Assembly: GCA_003170035.1 (NCBI GenBank)
Contig: PMZX01000394.1
Location: 1,182-10,063, forward strand
DNA length: 8,882 nt
Direction of reading: 5' to 3'
Source: Myxococcales bacterium
Lineage (GTDB): Bacteria > Myxococcota_A > Polyangia > Fen-1088
Shown: piece after piece, positions 5,272 through 8,882 of the stretch
Layout: the number at the start of each line of letters is the position of its first letter
How positions within the stretch are numbered: position 1 is the first letter of the stretch
The notes under the pieces: model-generated
The model's database searches: none
The model's input: the letters and a program-made list of their open reading frames with translations, nothing else
What the model was told of the DNA's origin: nothing
Translations under genes and position numbers: made by a program

Positions 5272-7341
5272 CTATTGCTTCGAACCGGGTGTGTAGAACT
5301 TCACGTCAGGAGTGATCCATCCCGAGTATTCGCTGAAGTTGTACAGGTGGTACTGCTGGGGGATGCTGGGCCGGTTCGGTGGGGCAGTTAGATCGCAGTC
5401 GCCATTGGAGAAGATCCAGACGCTCGACTCGTTGTACACAAGGACCTCTTCCTTGTCGTCGCCGCAGAGATTGGCGTGCTGAACGTTGTCGACCAGGTTG
5501 CCGCTGTGGGGAAATTGGGCGACCACCTTCTGATAGCCGTCGTAGAGCGTGGCAGGTGTCTGGCCGCCGCGGTGATAGGACAGGATAAGGTCGTTGCCAA
5601 GCCCGTCCCAGTTATTCATGTTCTCCGTCACGGTGATCCAGCCGTAGTCCGTCCGCACTTCTTTCCAGAGCAGCTTGTCGGTCGAGGACAAGAGCACGTT
5701 GGCGTCATGGCCGGTCGAGGTTCGTGGACCAATGCGGTCGAGCAGGACCACTTCGAGACCAGGAGAGTCCGAACGATACTCGCCGATTCCCATCTGCTGG
5801 TTTTCAACCGTGTTGCTGTCCTCCCATATCTGGGTACCGTCCTTCCAGTGGAACATGGCGGCGTGGTCACCACCCACGACGATTTCGTACCCGTCGCTGG
5901 GATCGGCATTCACGTCGGCAGTGGCCAGGCAGTCGGCGTGCATGGTGAGTTCCGGCTTCGACGTAGTGTTCGTGGTCCATACCTGCGTGCCGTCACTCTG
6001 CAAGAAGAAGTAGCCAGCCATGACTTCATCCTTGCCATCCCCGTTCCAATCGTAGACCAGCGGATAGTGCCCGGTGCCACGATCGGACCCCGACGAATCA
6101 CTGGGAAGGAACGCATGATGCCACAGCAAGGTGCCGGCCTTGGTGGTAGCGTCGTCAATACCGGTGATCGCCCAATTTTGGGAGTAGCGGGTCTTGACGA
6201 GGATGTCCTGTGGCCATCCCTTGCCTCGCAGATTGGCGAACGCGATACAGTCGTTGGCTCCGTCTTGCGGCAAGGGAATCTTGCGTACCAACGTCCCGGT
6301 GGTTCCGTCGAGCACAGTGATCTCGGTGCTGCTCATGGCGGCGAAGACCTCGGACTTGCCGTCCCCGTCCATGTCGTAGACTTGAATCGGAATGTCCGAG
6401 CTGGCTCCATGCCCAGTGCCGGGCGTGCCGTACTGCCACAGTTGCTTGCCTGTGAGATCGTATGCCGTGACGCAGACCACTTGCTGGGGAACATAAGCGC
6501 CCGGCTGGGGCATGGGCTGACCGATGACGATTTCCATCTTGCCGTCGCCATTGATGTCGCCGAGCCGCAGTCCTGGCGTACCGACAAACTTGCTGATGTC
6601 GAAGGTCTTCAACAGAACTGGTGTGCCGCTACCTGCGCTTGACGTGGTCCCGCCGAACGGCCGAGTGCCGCCACCCGTTGGCGTAACACCGCCGGTCGCC
6701 GTGGTACCGCCAGTCGGCCTAGTACCACCGGTTGCCGTGGCGCCGCCGCTTGTCGTGGTACCGCCGGTCGGCCTAGTGCCACCGGTTGCCGTAGCACCGC
6801 CAATTGCCGTCGTACCTCCGGTCGGCCTGGTGCCACCGGTTGCCGAAGTGCCACCGACTACCGTAGCACCACCGCTTGACGTAGTACCGCCGCTTGCCGT
6901 ACTACCACCGATGACCGTGGCACCACCGGTCGTCGTCGTACCGGCGGTGCGAACCGTTCCACCCGTGTTTCCGGCGCCACCGGTGAGAGTGGTGCTCGCC
7001 GTGGTCCCGGAACCGCCGCTCGCCGAGGTTCCGCCAGACGCGACACTCGCCGGAGTGCCGCCGCCTGCGCCTGCCCCGCCGCCGATGGCTGTGGCGCCTG
7101 CCACGGCCCCCGCACCCGGGCTGCTGGATGTGCCGCCCAAGACAGCGCTGGTGCCGCCTTGAGCCGACGGCACGGTGGACGCGCCCGCCGCAGCGGTCTG
7201 CGAAGACCCACCGGTTGAGCCAGCGGTACCAGGGTGCGTGCCTCCGCTGGACCCAGAGCTGCACCCGAGCAGACCCAAGGCGACAACCAGTGCGGCAGCT
7301 ACCAGCGCACTCTGACCTTCGATTTCCAAGGAATTTCTCAT
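5272..7341 (-). CDS. Stalked lipoprotein with PL11-like FG-GAP/VCBS beta-propeller (upstream paralogue)
   Basis: 689 residues from ATG 7341. The frame stays open another 87 codons upstream, but 7341 is chosen because it starts directly at a lipoprotein signal (MRNSLEIEGQ, hydrophobic core, LLG|C at Cys27), has AGGAGAG five bases upstream, and matches the paralogue's start context. Residues 28-240 are a Gly/Thr-rich stalk with three tandem 18-residue TGGTRPTGGTTxxGGATA-type units (168-221). Residues ~242-689 are the propeller, with Ca-binding-type loops at DINGDGK (262-268), DMDGDGK (323-329) and DWNGDGKDE (431-439); the last one is degraded to CGDDKEE (626-632). A 10-residue insertion relative to the paralogue lies near 409-424 (PSDSSGSDRG). 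The C terminus EYSGWITPDVKFYTPGSKQ is identical to the paralogue's. ENQQMG (513-518) stands where PL11 enzymes have HGDxMH. Predicted surface-exposed lipoprotein acting on or binding rhamnogalacturonan-like polymer; activity is inferred. A terminator of the PL11 gene lies upstream, so it probably has its own promoter, which I could not identify. Confidence 0.9.
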   Translation of the reverse strand: MRNSLEIEGQSALVAAALVVALGLLGCSSGSSGGTHPGTAGSTGGSSQTAAAGASTVPSAQGGTSAVLGGTSSSPGAGAVAGATAIGGGAGAGGGTPASVASGGTSASGGSGTTASTTLTGGAGNTGGTVRTAGTTTTGGATVIGGSTASGGTTSSGGATVVGGTSATGGTRPTGGTTAIGGATATGGTRPTGGTTTSGGATATGGTRPTGGTTATGGVTPTGGGTRPFGGTTSSAGSGTPVLLKTFDISKFVGTPGLRLGDINGDGKMEIVIGQPMPQPGAYVPQQVVCVTAYDLTGKQLWQYGTPGTGHGASSDIPIQVYDMDGDGKSEVFAAMSSTEITVLDGTTGTLVRKIPLPQDGANDCIAFANLRGKGWPQDILVKTRYSQNWAITGIDDATTKAGTLLWHHAFLPSDSSGSDRGTGHYPLVYDWNGDGKDEVMAGYFFLQSDGTQVWTTNTTSKPELTMHADCLATADVNADPSDGYEIVVGGDHAAMFHWKDGTQIWEDSNTVENQQMGIGEYRSDSPGLEVVLLDRIGPRTSTGHDANVLLSSTDKLLWKEVRTDYGWITVTENMNNWDGLGNDLILSYHRGGQTPATLYDGYQKVVAQFPHSGNLVDNVQHANLCGDDKEEVLVYNESSVWIFSNGDCDLTAPPNRPSIPQQYHLYNFSEYSGWITPDVKFYTPGSKQ
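6622..7260 (-). repeat. Gly/Thr-rich six-residue repeat stalk of the 689-aa lipoprotein
   Basis: Encodes residues 28-240: imperfect six-residue xGGxxx repeats. It shares three anchors with the paralogue: QGGTSAVLGG (61-70), GGAGNTGGTVRT (121-132) and TATGGVTPTGGGTRPF (214-229). Sequence between anchors is much less alike than the flanking propellers are, as expected for slippage-prone linker DNA. Confidence 0.9.
6679..6840 (-). repeat. Three tandem copies of a 54-nt higher-order repeat inside the stalk
   Basis: Copies at 6787-6840, 6733-6786 and 6679-6732 encode TGGTRPTGGTTAIGGATA, TGGTRPTGGTTTSGGATA and TGGTRPTGGTTATGGVTP. They are closely related at DNA level (shared GTCGGCCT and ACCACCGGT-type stretches on the plus strand), showing local duplication of three 18-nt units at once. 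Confidence 0.85.
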
Positions 7342-7563
7342 CGCGACTCTCCTGCTGGGTTGGGTTCGGGTGATACGGCCCAAGATGACCGCATCGGGCT
7401 TGCCGCCCCTAGACATGGCCATGGGATTGTTGCTTCGGGCCAACAAGTCTACTCGTTCTTCGCTCATTTGGGACTCTTGGACACCAAATAGCAGTGGCTT
7501 TGCCTCTTCGCATGGCTCAGCCGTTTCCTCGGCCCGGAGGAGTGGCGGCAAGCGGATATGGAA
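7342..7563 (-). other. Upstream region of the 689-aa lipoprotein
   Basis: Non-coding stretch between the PL11 terminator and the lipoprotein start. The proximal ~80-100 nt resemble the leader of the paralogue at 5118-5220 (shared CTCTCCT, GGGT, GCCCAAG and ACATGG/GCATGG blocks in the same order, plus strand). A palindromic TTGTTG-N8-CAACAA lies at 7427-7446 and could be an operator half-site pair. No convincing sigma-70 or sigma-54 promoter was seen. Confidence 0.4.
7347..7353 (-). promoter_or_regulatory. Ribosome binding site that fixes the start of the 689-aa lipoprotein
   Basis: AGGAGAG on the minus strand, five bases (TCGCG) before ATG 7341. It decides against the longer open frame that reaches 7602, because the RBS, the signal peptide and the match to the paralogue all coincide here. 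Confidence 0.85.
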
Positions 7564-7607
7564 AGGCCGTGGTTTCGGTCGGAAAGAGCCAACCGCAACC
7601 ACGGCCT
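7564..7607 (-). terminator. Stem-loop terminator of the PL11 lyase gene
   Basis: AGGCCGTGGTT (7564-7574) and AACCACGGCCT (7597-7607) form a perfect 11-bp stem. It is extended inward by CGGT/ACCG (7576-7579 with 7592-7595) and GG/CC, each after one mismatch, with a short loop AAAGAG. On the minus strand the stem starts about 22 nt after the lyase stop and is followed by TTTCC, so a short T-run is present. It is the best terminator in the window. Confidence 0.65.
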
Positions 7608-7628
7608 CTCAGACCAACCGCAGACCTG

Positions 7629-8882
7629 CTACTTCACGAACACGCTGGGCACGGGCGGATCGGCCATGCCGGCGCCGATGTGGAATCCCGTGTGGGGCGG
7701 CTGGTTGTAGCTTGAATTCTCAAACCCGACCTGCGCCCGGTAGTGCGCATCATGCATCAAGGTGTAGATGCGGCGCTTGGTCACGTTCACCGTTGTGTAC
7801 ACGCGCAAGGCCGCATTGCTCGATTCGCGCAGCACCGCTTCCTCGCGCCAATCACCTAGCAGATCCGCGGTGAGCGTCGGTGTGGACTTGGTGCCGTTGC
7901 ACGACGCGGTCCCGGTTGTGCTGACCCCGGGGAGCGTCGTGCCATTCATCGTCGAACGCACCTCATCGGCGTTCCAGTAGATGAGGAAGTTGCTCCCAGC
8001 ATTGCCGCTAGAGGCGCTGCCGTCCCCGCAATTGACGTTACCGTGTGAACTCGAACAGGTTGCGGCCGTGAGATCGCTCGCAGAGACATACTCGGCGACG
8101 CCGCGACCGGTGTCTCCACCGCCTGTCAGGTTGAAGTAGTACGTGCAGGTGGAACCGTCATGGCAGTCCATACCGCCAGCACCCTCGTGAACCGAGAACA
8201 CCGAGATCCCCTTGCCTTTGACCAGCTCCCCCACGTGCATGGCATCGCCATGGCCGATTCCATCCGTGCACCTGAAGGTTCCGTCGCTGTTGATGGTCAA
8301 CGGGCCGGTGATGATCTCCTGCGCACCGTCGCCGTCCACATCCCCCGCCATGCATGAGTGGTCGCCCTGGCCAGCGGCTTTGCTATTCCCAGTGTTGTTG
8401 CTGTCGAACACCCAGTTCTTCGCCAACGTTCCATTGCGCCAGGTCAGCGCAGACACCGTCAGACGCGTGTAGTACCCACGCTGCTGGATGATGCTGGGCA
8501 GCCCGGTGGCAGTGCCGCCATCCTTCACGAACGCGATCCCGCCGTTGAAGCGGTCCACCCGGTTCCCATAGGCGTCGCCCCATGAGGACACCGTGCCACG
8601 GGGCACTGGATAGTCGACCGTCGCCAGTTCCTTGCCGGTGTCTCCGGCGAACACGGTCACGTACTCCGGCCCGGTCAGGATGTAGCCGGAGGTGTTGCGG
8701 TACACAGCACTGTCATCGTCGCTGGCCGCGGGTCCGTTGCTCAGATACGCGCCGGTTCCGTCCTTGGTTCCCGGCGCGGTCTTGACCGCCACTTCCGCCT
8801 TCCCGTCACCGTCGAAGTCGTACACCGACATCTGCGTGTAGTGCGCCCCGGCCCGAATGTTCGGTCCCAGGTCGATGCGCCA
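7629..8882 (-). CDS. Rhamnogalacturonan lyase, polysaccharide lyase family 11 (5' end outside window)
   Basis: The visible C-terminal 417 residues run from the right edge (frame begins TGG at 8882) to TAG at 7631-7629. PL11 enzymes cleave the Rha-GalA backbone of rhamnogalacturonan I by beta-elimination and fold as a calcium-rich eight-bladed propeller. Signature blocks in visible-residue numbering: WRIDLGPNIRAGAHYTQ (1-17), VYDFDGDGKAEVAVKT (20-35), VDRFNGGIAF (109-118), GDVDGDGAQEI (180-190), GHGDAMHVGE (210-219), FLIYWNADE, DLLGDWREEAVLRES (~330-345), LRVYTT, and the C-terminal YNQPPHTGFHIG of the family. The C terminus is complete. The missing N-terminal part, judging by family size, is about 200 residues and should include the signal peptide. 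It is the most upstream gene seen here and defines the locus as pectin-degrading. Family assignment is firm; endo versus exo mode cannot be told. Confidence 0.95.
   Translation of the reverse strand, partial: WRIDLGPNIRAGAHYTQMSVYDFDGDGKAEVAVKTAPGTKDGTGAYLSNGPAASDDDSAVYRNTSGYILTGPEYVTVFAGDTGKELATVDYPVPRGTVSSWGDAYGNRVDRFNGGIAFVKDGGTATGLPSIIQQRGYYTRLTVSALTWRNGTLAKNWVFDSNNTGNSKAAGQGDHSCMAGDVDGDGAQEIITGPLTINSDGTFRCTDGIGHGDAMHVGELVKGKGISVFSVHEGAGGMDCHDGSTCTYYFNLTGGGDTGRGVAEYVSASDLTAATCSSSHGNVNCGDGSASSGNAGSNFLIYWNADEVRSTMNGTTLPGVSTTGTASCNGTKSTPTLTADLLGDWREEAVLRESSNAALRVYTTVNVTKRRIYTLMHDAHYRAQVGFENSSYNQPPHTGFHIGAGMADPPVPSVFVK

Noticed and set aside
6524..7162. Plus-strand Pro/Val-rich repeat protein (PPVAVVPPVGLVPP-type), and a similar one at 4297-4935
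   Set aside because: Both are reverse readings of the Gly/Thr stalk repeats, which lack stops in most frames. They overlap confident minus-strand genes and have no credible RBS context.
4410..7260. CRISPR array or satellite DNA suggested by the short repeats
   Set aside because: Repeats are contiguous, degenerate, in codon phase and without spacers. They encode protein linkers.
7342..7602. An 87-residue N-terminal extension of the 689-aa lipoprotein from an ATG at 7602
   Set aside because: It would bury the lipoprotein signal internally, run through the PL11 terminator stem, and ignore the RBS and start context shared with the paralogue.

Overview
The window looks like chromosomal DNA from a GC-rich, soil-type predatory or saprophytic bacterium, most likely a member of the Myxococcota (Polyangia-like). 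The reasons are strong G/C preference at third codon positions, secreted lipoproteins with very long Gly/Thr/Ser-rich stalks of the 'TGGTTATGG' kind, and several large carbohydrate-active proteins side by side. The taxonomy is inference from style, not from a marker gene.

All five recognisable genes lie on the minus strand, so transcription runs from right to left. From the right edge: (1) the C-terminal ~417 residues of a canonical family PL11 rhamnogalacturonan lyase, whose 5' end is outside the window, followed by a good stem-loop terminator; (2) and (3) two tandem paralogous lipoproteins (689 and 676 aa), each a lipoprotein signal, a ~210-residue low-complexity Gly/Thr stalk and a ~445-residue FG-GAP/VCBS-type beta-propeller that resembles a diverged PL11 propeller; (4) a 255-aa SAM-dependent methyltransferase of the Methyltransf_32 type, 39 nt downstream of (3); (5) a large lipoprotein glycoside-hydrolase-like protein (722 residues visible, C terminus outside the window) with an Ig/FN3-like N-terminal domain, a GHL15-like barrel, a CBM4/9-like module and the start of a golvesin-like domain.

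Taken together this is a plant cell-wall (pectin, rhamnogalacturonan I) degradation neighbourhood. The PL11 enzyme would cut the rhamnogalacturonan backbone. The two stalked propellers are predicted to be held in the outer membrane and to bind or cut related polymer at the cell surface. The GH-like lipoprotein would act on a side chain or another wall glycan. The methyltransferase does not obviously belong to this job.

The most informative part is the tandem pair. Their propellers are about 80-85% identical in a by-eye count over the first ~160 residues, their upstream leaders are also related, their last 63 bp differ at one position, and their stalks differ by exactly one 18-residue repeat unit between two conserved anchors. 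Relative to the true PL11 next door, the pair has lost the His-Gly-Asp...His motif and the PL11 C-terminal signature, so they may be a separate PL11-derived family. No RNA genes, mobile elements, CRISPR arrays or phage features were seen. Intergenic stretches are all under 300 nt and hold hairpins but no convincing sigma-70 promoter.
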